From contig NZ_CP058306.1 of NCBI RefSeq assembly GCF_013389595.1, positions 3,224,001 through 3,288,000 of the forward strand: a stretch of 64,000 bases of DNA, read 5' to 3'. The DNA is from Flavobacterium sp. I3-2. GTDB taxonomy: Bacteria; Bacteroidota; Bacteroidia; Flavobacteriales; Flavobacteriaceae. Position 1 is the first letter of the stretch, and every line of letters begins with the position of its first letter. This document shows, piece by piece, positions 35,172-42,797 of this stretch. A program made the translations under genes and the position numbers. Under the pieces are notes generated by a model, which did no database searches, was not told where the DNA came from, and worked only from the letters and a program-made list of their open reading frames with translations.

Positions 35172-35792
35172 TTATTGGTCTTTTTTTTCTGAATTTTTTA
35201 AAATGAAAAGGAACGTTTTGTCATCGGCAGCGATGGATTTATAATCGACAATCTTTCCTTCTTTATTAACGATGATGTAACGCGGAATCCAATCTAAATC
35301 AATTGACTTTCCAAATTCGCCACTCATTTTTTCGTTTAAATAATAATGCGAACCTTTAAGTTTATATTTTTCTATCGCTTCTTTCCAAGCTTCAGGTGTT
35401 TTATCTAAAGATAAGAATACATAAGCTACATCTGGAAATTGTTCTTGCATCTTTTCGATAGAAGGAATTCCTTTGATACAATCTGGACACCAAGATGCCC
35501 AAATATCAATAACAATAGTTTTTCCTTCATTCGCTTTTAAAATGTTTTTAAATGTGATTTCAGTTCCTTCTAAGGATGTGAAATTTTTATCTAAAGTAAC
35601 CGTTTTAAATTCGTCAGAGTTGATATTACTATTGTCTTTTATTTTTAATGTATCTTTTAGATTATCAAATCCACTAGCAATTTTACTATCAATAGATTCT
35701 AAATCTTTTTTGATATTAGATTCATTATTTTCTTTACATGCGCTAAAGAGCATAGCACATACAGATAAGGTAATTAAAACTTTCTTTTTCAT
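35172..35792 (-). CDS. TlpA-like thioredoxin-fold lipoprotein
   Basis: 206 aa with a lipoprotein signal (LFSACKENN, Cys 19) and a C-terminal thioredoxin fold with the WCPDC active site (IDIWASWCPDCIKGIPSIEKM, about 95-115) and a cis-proline region WIPRY. Such TlpA/ResA-type proteins reduce periplasmic disulfides or assist cytochrome c maturation. Asp at the third position of the CxxC spacer (CPDC) is common in Bacteroidota. Fits in an operon with a DoxX protein that also has a thioredoxin-like C-terminus. Confidence 0.9.
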   Translation of the reverse strand: MKKKVLITLSVCAMLFSACKENNESNIKKDLESIDSKIASGFDNLKDTLKIKDNSNINSDEFKTVTLDKNFTSLEGTEITFKNILKANEGKTIVIDIWASWCPDCIKGIPSIEKMQEQFPDVAYVFLSLDKTPEAWKEAIEKYKLKGSHYYLNEKMSGEFGKSIDLDWIPRYIIVNKEGKIVDYKSIAADDKTFLFILKNSEKKDQ

Positions 35793-35793
35793 A

Positions 35794-36870
35794 TTAATTC
35801 AATTTTATTTTAGGATCTAAATAAGCATAAATCATATCAACTAAAATTGTAATTACTACAAATGTTGTTGCTATGACTAAAACAGATCCCATAATTATAG
35901 GCAAATCTAAATTGTTTAATGCATCTACAATTTCTTTACCAAGTCCGTTCCATCCGAATATAAATTCGACAAAAACCGAACCTGCTAACATAGATGCAAA
36001 CCAACCAGAAACAGCTGTAACAACTGGATTTAATGCATTTTTTAATGCGTGTTTATAAACAATTTTTGCAGTTGATAATCCTTTTGCTTTTGCTGTTCTG
36101 ATGTAATCTTGACTTAAAACTTCAAGTAGCGAATTTCGCATTAATTGGATGACAACACCAAGCGGACGAATTCCTAAAACTACCGCTGGTAAAATACTGT
36201 TTTTTAATTGTAAATGAACGCCTTCGCCAAAATCATCTACCTCGTATAAACTTCCGGTCATGTTTAATCCGGTATATTCATTTAACACAAAACCAAAAAT
36301 CCAGGCAGCAAGAATCGCACAAAAGAAAGACGGTAAACTCATCCCGAATGTACTGATGATTGCAATGGTTTTATCAAAAGCGGTGTCTTTATATAAAGCT
36401 GACAAAATTCCTAAAAAGATTCCTAAGAAAATTGCAATTCCAACTGCAAAAAACGCTAAGAAAATCGTATTTGGTAATGTTTCTGCAATAATGTCCGTTA
36501 CCTTTTTACCATTTTTTTGAAAACTTTCTCTTAAGTAAGGAGCTTTTAAAACGACATCTGTATTTTTTGTACTAAATAATTTAAACCCATTGTATTTGTC
36601 TTGGTCAAAGAACGTATAATTATCTGTGTTTTTTGAATGAAACGACAAAACAGATAAATCATTTAAATAATTTACATATTGTTGTGAAATCGGTAAATCA
36701 AAACCGTATTTCTTTTTGATGATTGCTAATTGTTCAGAGTTTTCATTTTGGTCTAACATCATTCGAGCTGGATCTCCAGGTAAAATATTAAACAAAAAGA
36801 AAACAACCGTGATAACACCCCAAAGTGTTAATATTCCATAGCCTAATTTATTTAAAAAATAACGTAACAA
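35794..36870 (-). CDS. ABC transporter permease, DppB/OppB family
   Basis: 358 aa inner-membrane permease with the N-terminal GILTLWGVITVVFFLFNILPGDPARMM signature of DppB/OppB proteins, six transmembrane helices and the EAA loop (about 250-268: DYIRTAKAKGLSTAKIVYKHALKNALNPVV). A hydrophilic insertion of about 60 residues (roughly 70-130) lies between the first and second helices, as is usual in the flavobacterial version. No OppC, ATPase or binding protein is adjacent, so it works with parts encoded elsewhere or has become a solo gene. 1 nt from each neighbour. Confidence 0.9.
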   Translation of the reverse strand: MLRYFLNKLGYGILTLWGVITVVFFLFNILPGDPARMMLDQNENSEQLAIIKKKYGFDLPISQQYVNYLNDLSVLSFHSKNTDNYTFFDQDKYNGFKLFSTKNTDVVLKAPYLRESFQKNGKKVTDIIAETLPNTIFLAFFAVGIAIFLGIFLGILSALYKDTAFDKTIAIISTFGMSLPSFFCAILAAWIFGFVLNEYTGLNMTGSLYEVDDFGEGVHLQLKNSILPAVVLGIRPLGVVIQLMRNSLLEVLSQDYIRTAKAKGLSTAKIVYKHALKNALNPVVTAVSGWFASMLAGSVFVEFIFGWNGLGKEIVDALNNLDLPIIMGSVLVIATTFVVITILVDMIYAYLDPKIKLN

Positions 36871-36871
36871 A

Positions 36872-37975
36872 TTATTTTAAAGTTAATTTAGCAGCATCTT
36901 GCCAATGTAATTTTTCTACAATTGTACCGTATTCAACCACAACTAAACTCGGATTTGCTCTTTCAATTGTTTTTAAAGTTGTAGCATCACAGAAATAGAA
37001 ATCAAAATTGAAATTAAATTCAGAATTATATTTAGATATTGTTTCGATATTTGAAGCTGTCAACGCAATCACCTGATAACCTTTATCTTCTGCTTGTTTT
37101 GAAATTTCGTTTAATTTACCTAATCCTTCTTCTGAAGCTAAATCAAGATTATAACTCACAAACATTAAAAGTTTTGGTTCTTCTAAAAATTGGTCCAAAT
37201 AATTTTCACCATCTTTTTCAATAAAAAAATCATGAATTGGCGGTTCGTAACCTTTTACTAAAAGTTTTTCTTCACGCGAAACGAATTCTGCATTTGCAGG
37301 TAAATTAGCTAATTCATCCATTTTGAAATCTTTTTCAACTCCATCAACTTTGTATTTAAAGATGATGTCGTATTCAGATTTTGGAGCTCCATCTGGAATT
37401 TCCATTCCCTTACGGATATTTGTTCCTACTTTATAAGCTCTGAAATCAATCACAGGCAAATGATTTAAAACGTGAAATCCTAAATATCCACATAAAATTA
37501 ATGTGATTATTGAAACTGCGTAATTTAAACCTGAAGATTTGAATATTGGTAAAATATATTTTTGTCCAGCAAATAAGATTAAAATCAAAACTAAAAGAAC
37601 CACATCTTTTCCGAATGATTGCCAAGGTGTTAGTTTTAAAGCATCACCAAAACATCCGCAATCTGTAACTTTATTGAAATAAGCCGAATAGAAAGTTAAG
37701 AATGTAAAGAATAAAATCATTAAAAATAAACTCCATAAAGTAAATTTCTTTTTAAATCCAATTAGTAATAAAACGCCAAGAACAACTTCAACTATGACAA
37801 CAAAAACAGCAATACTTAAAGCTAAAGGTTGTAAAAATGGAAGATTGAAAACAGCTTCAGAAAAATATTCGTCTAGTTTAAATGAAAATCCAACGGGATC
37901 ATTTAGTTTAATTAATCCAGAAATAATGAATAAAAATCCTACAAAAAATCGGGCGATTTGAGTTATAAATTTCAT
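36872..37975 (-). CDS. DoxX-like membrane protein with thioredoxin-like C-terminus (BT_3928 type)
   Basis: 367 aa. The first half has four transmembrane helices of the DoxX/MauE kind (ARFFVGFLFIISGLIKLNDPVGFSFKLDEYF, then FYSAYFNKVTDCGCFGDALKLTPW with a DCGCFGD motif at about 105-111). A further helix near 150 leads to an extracytoplasmic domain resembling a thioredoxin fold without a CxxC (LLMFVSYNLDLASEEGLGKLNEISKQAEDKGYQVIALTAS). Likely tied to redox or methylamine-type electron chemistry in the envelope; exact role unknown. In operon with the TlpA-like lipoprotein. Confidence 0.85.
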   Translation of the reverse strand: MKFITQIARFFVGFLFIISGLIKLNDPVGFSFKLDEYFSEAVFNLPFLQPLALSIAVFVVIVEVVLGVLLLIGFKKKFTLWSLFLMILFFTFLTFYSAYFNKVTDCGCFGDALKLTPWQSFGKDVVLLVLILILFAGQKYILPIFKSSGLNYAVSIITLILCGYLGFHVLNHLPVIDFRAYKVGTNIRKGMEIPDGAPKSEYDIIFKYKVDGVEKDFKMDELANLPANAEFVSREEKLLVKGYEPPIHDFFIEKDGENYLDQFLEEPKLLMFVSYNLDLASEEGLGKLNEISKQAEDKGYQVIALTASNIETISKYNSEFNFNFDFYFCDATTLKTIERANPSLVVVEYGTIVEKLHWQDAAKLTLK

Positions 37976-37990
37976 GTTATATTTTTTTAA

Positions 37991-38563
37991 TTATTTAGTT
38001 TCAGCTAATCCCATTAAAATCAATGAGAAAACTGCATAGTTAATCATATCTTGATAATTGGCATCAATACCTTCAGAAACCAAAGTTTTTCCTTGGTTAT
38101 CTTCAATTTGTTTAACACGTAAAAGTTTTTGTAAAATAATATCTGTACAAGAACTCACACGCATTTCGCGCCAAGCTTCACCGTAATCGTGGTTTTTATT
38201 CAACATCAAATTTTTAGTTTCTTCGATGTGTTTGTCATAAAGCGCAATAGCTTCTTCGTTAGTTAAGTCGGGTTTTGTTGTAATTCCTTTCTCGATTTGA
38301 ATTAAAGCCATCACACAATAATTGATGATTCCAATAAATTCAGAAGTTTCGTCTTCATCTACTTTTCTAACATCGTTTTCTTGTAAACTGCGAATGCGTT
38401 GTGCTTTAATAAAAATTTGATCGGTTAAAGAAGGCAATCTTAATATACGCCAAGCACATCCGTAATCTTGTAATTTTTTCGAATATAAATTTTTACAAAT
38501 GGTGATGATGTTATTATATTGTTCTGAAGTATTATTCATTGTGAATTCTATATTTTTTATCAA
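37991..38563 (-). CDS. DUF1599 protein
   Basis: 190 aa containing two related halves of the DUF1599 (nucleotide-modification-associated) type, each with a DYG motif: KKLQDYGCAWRILRLPS near 29-45 and NKNHDYGEAWREMRVSS near 119-135. The internal duplication is visible by eye. Soluble, no signal. First gene of the tpiA operon, 15 bp upstream of the DoxX gene, divergent from folP. The biochemical role in cellular genomes is not known. Confidence 0.88.
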   Translation of the reverse strand: MIKNIEFTMNNTSEQYNNIITICKNLYSKKLQDYGCAWRILRLPSLTDQIFIKAQRIRSLQENDVRKVDEDETSEFIGIINYCVMALIQIEKGITTKPDLTNEEAIALYDKHIEETKNLMLNKNHDYGEAWREMRVSSCTDIILQKLLRVKQIEDNQGKTLVSEGIDANYQDMINYAVFSLILMGLAETK

Positions 38564-38644
38564 AAATAAGAATAAACTTCAGCTTTTAAAATTTTATACA
38601 TCGTAATTTGATTAAATTTGTTTGATATTTATATAAAATAAAAA

Positions 38645-39475
38645 ATGACGATAAATTGTAATGGGAAATTGATGGATTTTGAAGTTCCGAAAGTAATGGG
38701 AATTTTAAATTGCACGCCAAATTCATTTTACGATGGTGGAAAATATACATCCGAAAATGCTTTTTTAAAACAAACCGAAAAAATGTTAATTGAAGGTGCA
38801 TCGATAATTGATATTGGAGCTTATTCAACACAACCTAACGCACCTTTTGTTTCTGAAAGTGAAGAACTTCAACGTATTTTACCGGTTGTAAATGCTTTAG
38901 CTAAAGAATTTCCTGAAGCAATTTTGTCTATTGATACTTTTCGTGCTGAAGTTGCCAAACAATGTATTGAAGTTGGTGCTTCAATAATAAACGATGTTTC
39001 TGCCGGATTTTTAGATGAAAAAATGTTTGAAGTGGTGGGTAATTATAAAGCACCATATATAATGATGCACATGAAAGGTACGCCACAGAATATGCAAAAA
39101 TTTACCGATTATGAGGATGTCATGAAAGATATGATGTTTTATTTTTCGGAACGAATTGCCACAGCTAAAAAACACGGAATTGTAGATGTAATTCTCGACC
39201 CAGGTTTTGGATTTTCTAAAACATTAAATCAGAATTATGAAGTTTTAAATAAGCTAGAATTATTAAACGAATTTAATTTACCAGTACTTTCTGCTTTGTC
39301 ACGAAAATCAATGTTGTATAAATTTTTAAACACAGAACCAAATGAAGTTTTAAACGGAACTACTGTTTTACATACTATTTCGTTAATGAAAGGAGCAAAG
39401 TTATTACGTGCTCATGATGTAAAAGAAGCAGTTGAATGTGTGAAATTAATCCAAAAAATGTATGAAAATAATTAA
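38645..39475 (+). CDS. folP: Dihydropteroate synthase
   Basis: 276 aa TIM-barrel enzyme that joins p-aminobenzoate to the pterin pyrophosphate in folate synthesis. Signatures: MGILNCTPNSFYDGGKY (about 18-34), DIGAYSTQPNA with its conserved Arg/Asn neighbourhood, SIDTFRAEVA, INDVSAG, and the DPGFGFSKT pterin-binding loop (about 180-188). Cytoplasmic. The lipoprotein gene downstream starts within its last 14 bases. Confidence 0.97.
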   Translation: MTINCNGKLMDFEVPKVMGILNCTPNSFYDGGKYTSENAFLKQTEKMLIEGASIIDIGAYSTQPNAPFVSESEELQRILPVVNALAKEFPEAILSIDTFRAEVAKQCIEVGASIINDVSAGFLDEKMFEVVGNYKAPYIMMHMKGTPQNMQKFTDYEDVMKDMMFYFSERIATAKKHGIVDVILDPGFGFSKTLNQNYEVLNKLELLNEFNLPVLSALSRKSMLYKFLNTEPNEVLNGTTVLHTISLMKGAKLLRAHDVKEAVECVKLIQKMYENN

Positions 39476-39965
39476 GATTTTACCAATCCTATCGACTTTG
39501 TTTTTAGCTTCATGTGCTAAAAATGAAATGAAAATTTCTCGAGCTGATAAATCAATTGTTACAGAATTAATTGAACAATCTCCAATTTACATTACCAAAA
39601 CTAACGAAGGAAATTTCGATATTAATGAAAATAATCGAATAGGAAATACGGATTGGGTTTTTAGTATCGAAAGTAGTTTACCTATCTCAAAATTAGTCCC
39701 TGATGTTCAACGTTTGATAAATAAAAAATATGCTGAGGGCATGCATCCTGATTCAAAAAAGGTGTATTTTTTATATATGGATTCAATTAAAAATCAAATT
39801 GCTTATTTACCTATTAATCAATTAGAATTTGTATCTGAAAAATCTGAAGGACAAAAAGTTTTGAGTTTTGATAAAAATATTTCAACAGAAAAATTTATTC
39901 AAGAAATGGTTAATGTAACAACCAACGATAGTTTGCAACCAAAAATTCAAGTTTATTTTTACTGA
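39462..39965 (+). CDS. Hypothetical lipoprotein
   Basis: 167 aa with a lipoprotein signal (ILPILSTLFLASCAKNE, Cys 18), overlapping folP by 14 bp and so translationally coupled. The mature part (ISRADKSIVTELIEQSPIYI, NTDWVFSIESSLPISKLVPDVQRLINKKY, KKVYFLYMDS) looks like a compact alpha/beta domain; not assigned to a family. The stop codon overlaps the end of the convergent rlmH gene by a few bases. Confidence 0.8.
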   Translation: MKIIKILPILSTLFLASCAKNEMKISRADKSIVTELIEQSPIYITKTNEGNFDINENNRIGNTDWVFSIESSLPISKLVPDVQRLINKKYAEGMHPDSKKVYFLYMDSIKNQIAYLPINQLEFVSEKSEGQKVLSFDKNISTEKFIQEMVNVTTNDSLQPKIQVYFY

Positions 39966-40432
39966 TGATGATATGGTTCGTTTTTAAGAATCGTAAAACT
40001 TCTATAAATTTGTTCAATTACAAATAAGCGCACCATTTGGTGAGAGAAAGTCATAGCGGAAAGAGAAATCTTTCCGTTTGCTTTTTTATAAACTTCATCA
40101 GAAAATCCGTAAGGACCGCCAATAACGAAAACCAATGTTTTAATGCCAGCATTCATTTTCTTTTGTAATTCTTCAGAAAAACCTACGCTCGAAAAAGTTT
40201 TACCATTTTCATCTAACAAAATCATATGGTCGGAACTTCCAATTTTAGATAAAATCAGTTCGCCTTCTTTTTCTTTTTGTTGCTTTTCAGATAAGTTTTT
40301 TACGTTTTTAATATCGGCAATTACCTCCAAATCAAACTTAACATAAAACGACAATCGCTTTGTATAATCGTCAATTAAAGTTTGTAAAGCTTTATTGTCT
40401 GTTTTTCCGATGGCAAGTAATTTTATGTTCAT
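39959..40432 (-). CDS. rlmH: 23S rRNA (pseudouridine1915-N3)-methyltransferase RlmH
   Basis: 157 aa from ATG 40432, the canonical start MNIKLLAIGKT; an in-frame ATG at 40477 would add 15 atypical residues. The SPOUT fold signatures are seen: MILLDENGKTFSSVGFSE, the knotted VFVIGGPYGFSDEVYKKA and the C-terminal KISLSAMTFSHQMVRLFVIEQIYRSFTILKNEPYHHQ ending in the usual HH. Methylates the pseudouridine at 1915 in 23S rRNA. 37 bp downstream of csaA on the same strand. Confidence 0.97.
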   Translation of the reverse strand: MNIKLLAIGKTDNKALQTLIDDYTKRLSFYVKFDLEVIADIKNVKNLSEKQQKEKEGELILSKIGSSDHMILLDENGKTFSSVGFSEELQKKMNAGIKTLVFVIGGPYGFSDEVYKKANGKISLSAMTFSHQMVRLFVIEQIYRSFTILKNEPYHHQ

Positions 40433-40469
40433 GCTGATTTTTTTTGCAAAAGTAAAATTTATTCGTCTT

Positions 40470-40808
40470 TTATCCAATTTTAAATCCGTTCGTCACTTTG
40501 CGTTCAGGTTCGATTAAAACAACATCTTTATCATTTCCAACAACACCTAATACCAAACATTGACTCATAAAATTAGCAATTTGTTTTTCAGGAAAATTAA
40601 CAACAGCCATCACTTGTTTAAAAAGGATTTCGGTTTGCGAATAGCATTTCGTAATTTGTGCAGATGATTTTAAAATACCAAGTTCGCCAAAATCAATCCA
40701 AAGTTGATAAGCCGGATTTTTAGCTTTTTCAAAAATTTTCACTTCGATAATTGTGCCAACACGAATATCGATTTTCTCGAAATCGTTCCAAGATATTATT
40801 TCTTTCAT
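40470..40808 (-). CDS. csaA: tRNA-binding protein, CsaA type
   Basis: 112 aa made of one EMAP/Trbp111 OB-fold: DFEKIDIRVGTIIEVKIFEKAKNPAYQLWIDFGELGILKSSAQIT at about 9-53 and KQVMAVVNFPEKQIANFMSQCLVLG later, ending in ...ERKVTNGFKIG. Such dimeric proteins bind tRNA and have been linked to protein export in Bacillus. Upstream of rlmH; divergent from the DJ-1 gene. Confidence 0.93.
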   Translation of the reverse strand: MKEIISWNDFEKIDIRVGTIIEVKIFEKAKNPAYQLWIDFGELGILKSSAQITKCYSQTEILFKQVMAVVNFPEKQIANFMSQCLVLGVVGNDKDVVLIEPERKVTNGFKIG

Positions 40809-40854
40809 TTTAATATTTTTTATAAATTTAAGAAACTTAAAAATAAAAGAAATT

Positions 40855-41430
40855 ATGGCAAAAAAAATATTAATGTTAGCAGGTGATTTTGTTGAAGATT
40901 ACGAAATCATGGTTCCATATCAAGCCTTATTATCAGTAGGATGTGAAGTTGATGTAGTTTGTCCAGGAAAGAAGAAAGGAGAAATCATTGCTACAGCTAT
41001 TCATGATTTTGTCGGTTTTCAAACTTATGCCGAACTTAGAGGACATAATTTTCAGTTAAATCAAACATTCGAAAATATCAATCTTGAAGATTATGCGGGT
41101 TTATATATTTGTGGCGGTCGAGCACCAGAATACATTCGTTTGAACGAAGGGGTACTTTTGGCTACAAAATATTTTTTCGATAAAAATTTACCTGTTGCAG
41201 CAATTTGTCACGGAATTCAAGTTTTAACTGCTGCCGAAGTTTTAAAAGGAAGAACTTTAACCGCATATCCGGCTGTTGGTCCTGATATTAAATTAGCAGG
41301 TGGTGTTTATAAAGAAATCGCTGCCGACGCTGCTATTACCGACGGAAATTTAACGACTTCACCAGCTTGGCCAGGTCATCCAGCAATTTTAAAAGAGTTT
41401 TACAAACTTTTAAATATAAAGATAGGTTAG
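40855..41430 (+). CDS. DJ-1/PfpI family protein
   Basis: 191 aa from ATG 40855 (MAKKILMLAGDFVEDYEIMVPYQAL); longer in-frame starts upstream overlap the divergent csaA gene and are not supported. Class I glutamine-amidotransferase-like fold with the nucleophile elbow AAICHGIQVL (Cys about 115) and the upstream GGRAPEY loop (about 85). Family members act as glyoxalases/deglycases, chaperones or proteases; function here cannot be narrowed. Cytoplasmic. Confidence 0.92.
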   Translation: MAKKILMLAGDFVEDYEIMVPYQALLSVGCEVDVVCPGKKKGEIIATAIHDFVGFQTYAELRGHNFQLNQTFENINLEDYAGLYICGGRAPEYIRLNEGVLLATKYFFDKNLPVAAICHGIQVLTAAEVLKGRTLTAYPAVGPDIKLAGGVYKEIAADAAITDGNLTTSPAWPGHPAILKEFYKLLNIKIG

Positions 41431-41435
41431 TTTTT

Positions 41436-41535
41436 GGACGTTCCCTCGCTCATTATATATGTAGGAGTAAAATTGTATTAAGTAGAAACCGCTCGGTCGG
41501 GCTTTCCGCTATATCTTTTTTTATTCTTTGTAAGT
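41436..41535. repeat. Left half of an interrupted conserved-looking noncoding element
   Basis: Contains GGACGTTCCCTCGCTC (41436-41451) and CCGCTCGGTCGGGC then TTTCCGC and a run of seven or more T (to about 41523). I recall this GTTCCCTCG / GGTCGGGC / CCCTAACGC series as a noncoding sequence repeated in many flavobacterial genomes. The other half lies at 42798-42832, on the far side of the IS110 element. CGCTATATCTTTTTTT on this side can pair with AAAAAAAGGATACCGC on the other. Confidence 0.45.
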
Positions 41536-41542
41536 GTCATTC

Positions 41543-41550
41543 TATGTTTG
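41543..41550 (+). promoter_or_regulatory. -7 element completed at the IS110 circle junction
   Basis: TATGTTTG (41543-41550) is a perfect TAnnTTTG. Its first T belongs to the core CT; the rest is the left tip of the element. In the integrated form no -33 sequence is correctly placed. In a circle, the right end would be joined upstream and TTG at 42721-42723 would lie 20 bp before the -7 element, completing a promoter that reads into the candidate bridge RNA. Confidence 0.6.
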
Positions 41551-41554
41551 CAAA

Positions 41555-41740
41555 TAGTTATTTTTAAATATTGTAAATCGAGAAAGAAAAGAAAGGGTAA
41601 AGAAGTAAGACTATTGATTGTCATTTGTCATATAAGACCGTTCAGAATGTTAGTTCCTTTACCCTTACTACAAAATTTGGACAGAACATTAGGTTATAAA
41701 GCCTGTATTTAGAATAGGTAAATTAGTGTAGTAATTTCTT
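41555..41740 (+). ncRNA. Candidate IS110 bridge RNA
   Basis: Two internal-loop hairpins can be drawn in the left end. Target loop: stem AAGGGTAAAG (41593-41602) with CTTTACCCTT (41657-41666), holding TGTCATT (41619-41625, identical to the left target flank 41535-41541) on its 5' side and GTTCAGAATG (41640-41649, complement of CATTCTGAAC spanning the right junction) on its 3' side, with a small GTC/GAC apical stem between them. Donor loop: stem TTACTAC (41665-41671) with GTAGTAA (41728-41734), plus AATTT (41674-41678) with AAATT (41720-41724), holding ACAGAACATT (41681-41690, identical to the right end 42733-42742) and ATAG (41714-41717, complement of CTAT at the left tip). The 5' and 3' ends are estimates. 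Confidence 0.65.
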
Positions 41741-41761
41741 TTCTGATAAAACATTTTATGT

Positions 41762-42715
41762 ATGTGTAAAATTATTGGAATTGACATTAGCAAACAAACT
41801 TTTGATGTAAGTTTTAAGCGAAAAGAACGATGGGATTATTTTGTTTTTCCTAATGAAGAAAAAGGATTTAAACAGTTGTTAAATTTGATAGAACAAGTAG
41901 ATTGGGTTGTTATGGAGGCTTCGGGCAGTTATTATTTCCCATTAGCTACTTTTTTAAGCAGTCGGAATATTAAAGTTTGTGTAGAAAATCCTTTGGTGAT
42001 CAAGCGTTTTAGTCAGACAATGCTTTATCGTGCTAAAACGGACAAAAAAGACGCAAGAACAATAGCCGAATATGGTGAAAAGTATGACTTGAAACAGTGG
42101 GAACAAGAAAGTGAAAATTGTACGAAGCTTCGACATTTATACACACGAGTTGAACTGTTAAATAAACAAATCCAACAAAACAAACGCCAATTAGAAGCCT
42201 TTGAAAGCAGTGGTTCGTTAGACAAATTTTTAGAAAAGACTATAAAAAAAGATCTTTCCAATCTTGAAAAAACCAAACATAAAATCGAAGTAGAAATGGA
42301 ACGATTAGCAAAACAGCAATACGGTCAGACTATCGAGAATATTGAGAGTATTCCAGGCATAGGTAGAAAAACCGCAATGATGCTATCTTTGATAACCGAT
42401 AACTTCAAGAAGTTTGAGAATTATAAACAGCTCATCGCTTATGTAGGGTTTAGTCCCAGAATATATCAAAGTGGAACCAGTGTAAAGGGAAAAGGACATA
42501 TTTGTAAAATGGGTAAAGCACAAATCAGAAAGTTGCTTTATATGTGCAGTTGGTCAGCTAAACATTGTAACAAAACTTGTAAAGAAATGTACGACAGATT
42601 GAAAAGCCTTGGAAAACCAGAAAGAGTAATTAAAATAGCTATTGCAAACAAACTATTAAAACAAGCGTTTGCAATAGCTAAAGCGAATGGTAAATATCAA
42701 GAAAATTATTGTTAA
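41762..42715 (+). CDS. IS110-family transposase (DEDD/serine recombinase)
   Basis: 317 aa with both domains of IS110 transposases. N-terminal RuvC-like DEDD domain (about 3-150): D in IGIDISKQTFDVSF, E in VVMEASGSYYF (about 44), and the DD pair in AKTDKKDARTIAEYG (about 93-99). Coiled-coil linker about 120-185. C-terminal Transposase_20 domain (about 190-300): IESIPGIGRKTAMMLSLI, LIAYVGFSPRIYQSG then KMGKAQIRKLLYMCSWSA, with the likely nucleophilic serine in the QSGTSVKGKGH segment. The gene is intact and is preceded by 218 bp of noncoding sequence from which the guide RNA would be made. Confidence 0.95.
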   Translation: MCKIIGIDISKQTFDVSFKRKERWDYFVFPNEEKGFKQLLNLIEQVDWVVMEASGSYYFPLATFLSSRNIKVCVENPLVIKRFSQTMLYRAKTDKKDARTIAEYGEKYDLKQWEQESENCTKLRHLYTRVELLNKQIQQNKRQLEAFESSGSLDKFLEKTIKKDLSNLEKTKHKIEVEMERLAKQQYGQTIENIESIPGIGRKTAMMLSLITDNFKKFENYKQLIAYVGFSPRIYQSGTSVKGKGHICKMGKAQIRKLLYMCSWSAKHCNKTCKEMYDRLKSLGKPERVIKIAIANKLLKQAFAIAKANGKYQENYC

Positions 42716-42736
42716 AATAGTTGCATAGAAACACAG

Positions 42737-42764
42737 AACATTCTGAACTTGTTTCAGAATCTCC
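42737..42764. repeat. REP-like hairpin re-formed at the right IS110 junction
   Basis: ATTCTGAA (42740-42747) pairs with TTCAGAAT (42753-42760) around CTTGT. The left five bases come from the element's right end and the rest from the target, so the hairpin survives the insertion. Similar CATTCTGAACTTGTTTCAG sequences are, from memory, frequent in flavobacterial intergenic DNA. Confidence 0.55.
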
Positions 42765-42797
42765 AATTTTTAAAGTTTATTCATAATTAATATAAAA

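Larger units (their letters stand above)
41544..42744 (+). mobile_element. IS110-family insertion sequence, intact, 1,201 bp
   Basis: Boundaries were inferred from the repeated CATTCT at 41538-41543 and 42739-42744: joining the outer flanks restores GTCATTCT followed by GAACTTGTTTCAGAATCTC, an ATTCTGAA/TTCAGAAT hairpin of REP type. There are no terminal inverted repeats, as expected for IS110. The left noncoding part is long (218 bp, up to the ATG at 41762) and the right short (29 bp), as in the IS110 subgroup rather than IS1111. Core dinucleotide would be CT, the same as in IS621. Contains one transposase gene and a candidate bridge RNA. Confidence 0.75.

Noticed and set aside
41640..42748. 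12-bp inverted repeat GTTCAGAATGTT / AACATTCTGAAC around the IS110 gene, as IS1111-type subterminal repeats
   Set aside because: The left copy lies about 96 bp inside the element, and the right copy spans the junction. The long left and short right noncoding ends fit the IS110 subgroup, and the match is better explained as a guide complementary to the target.
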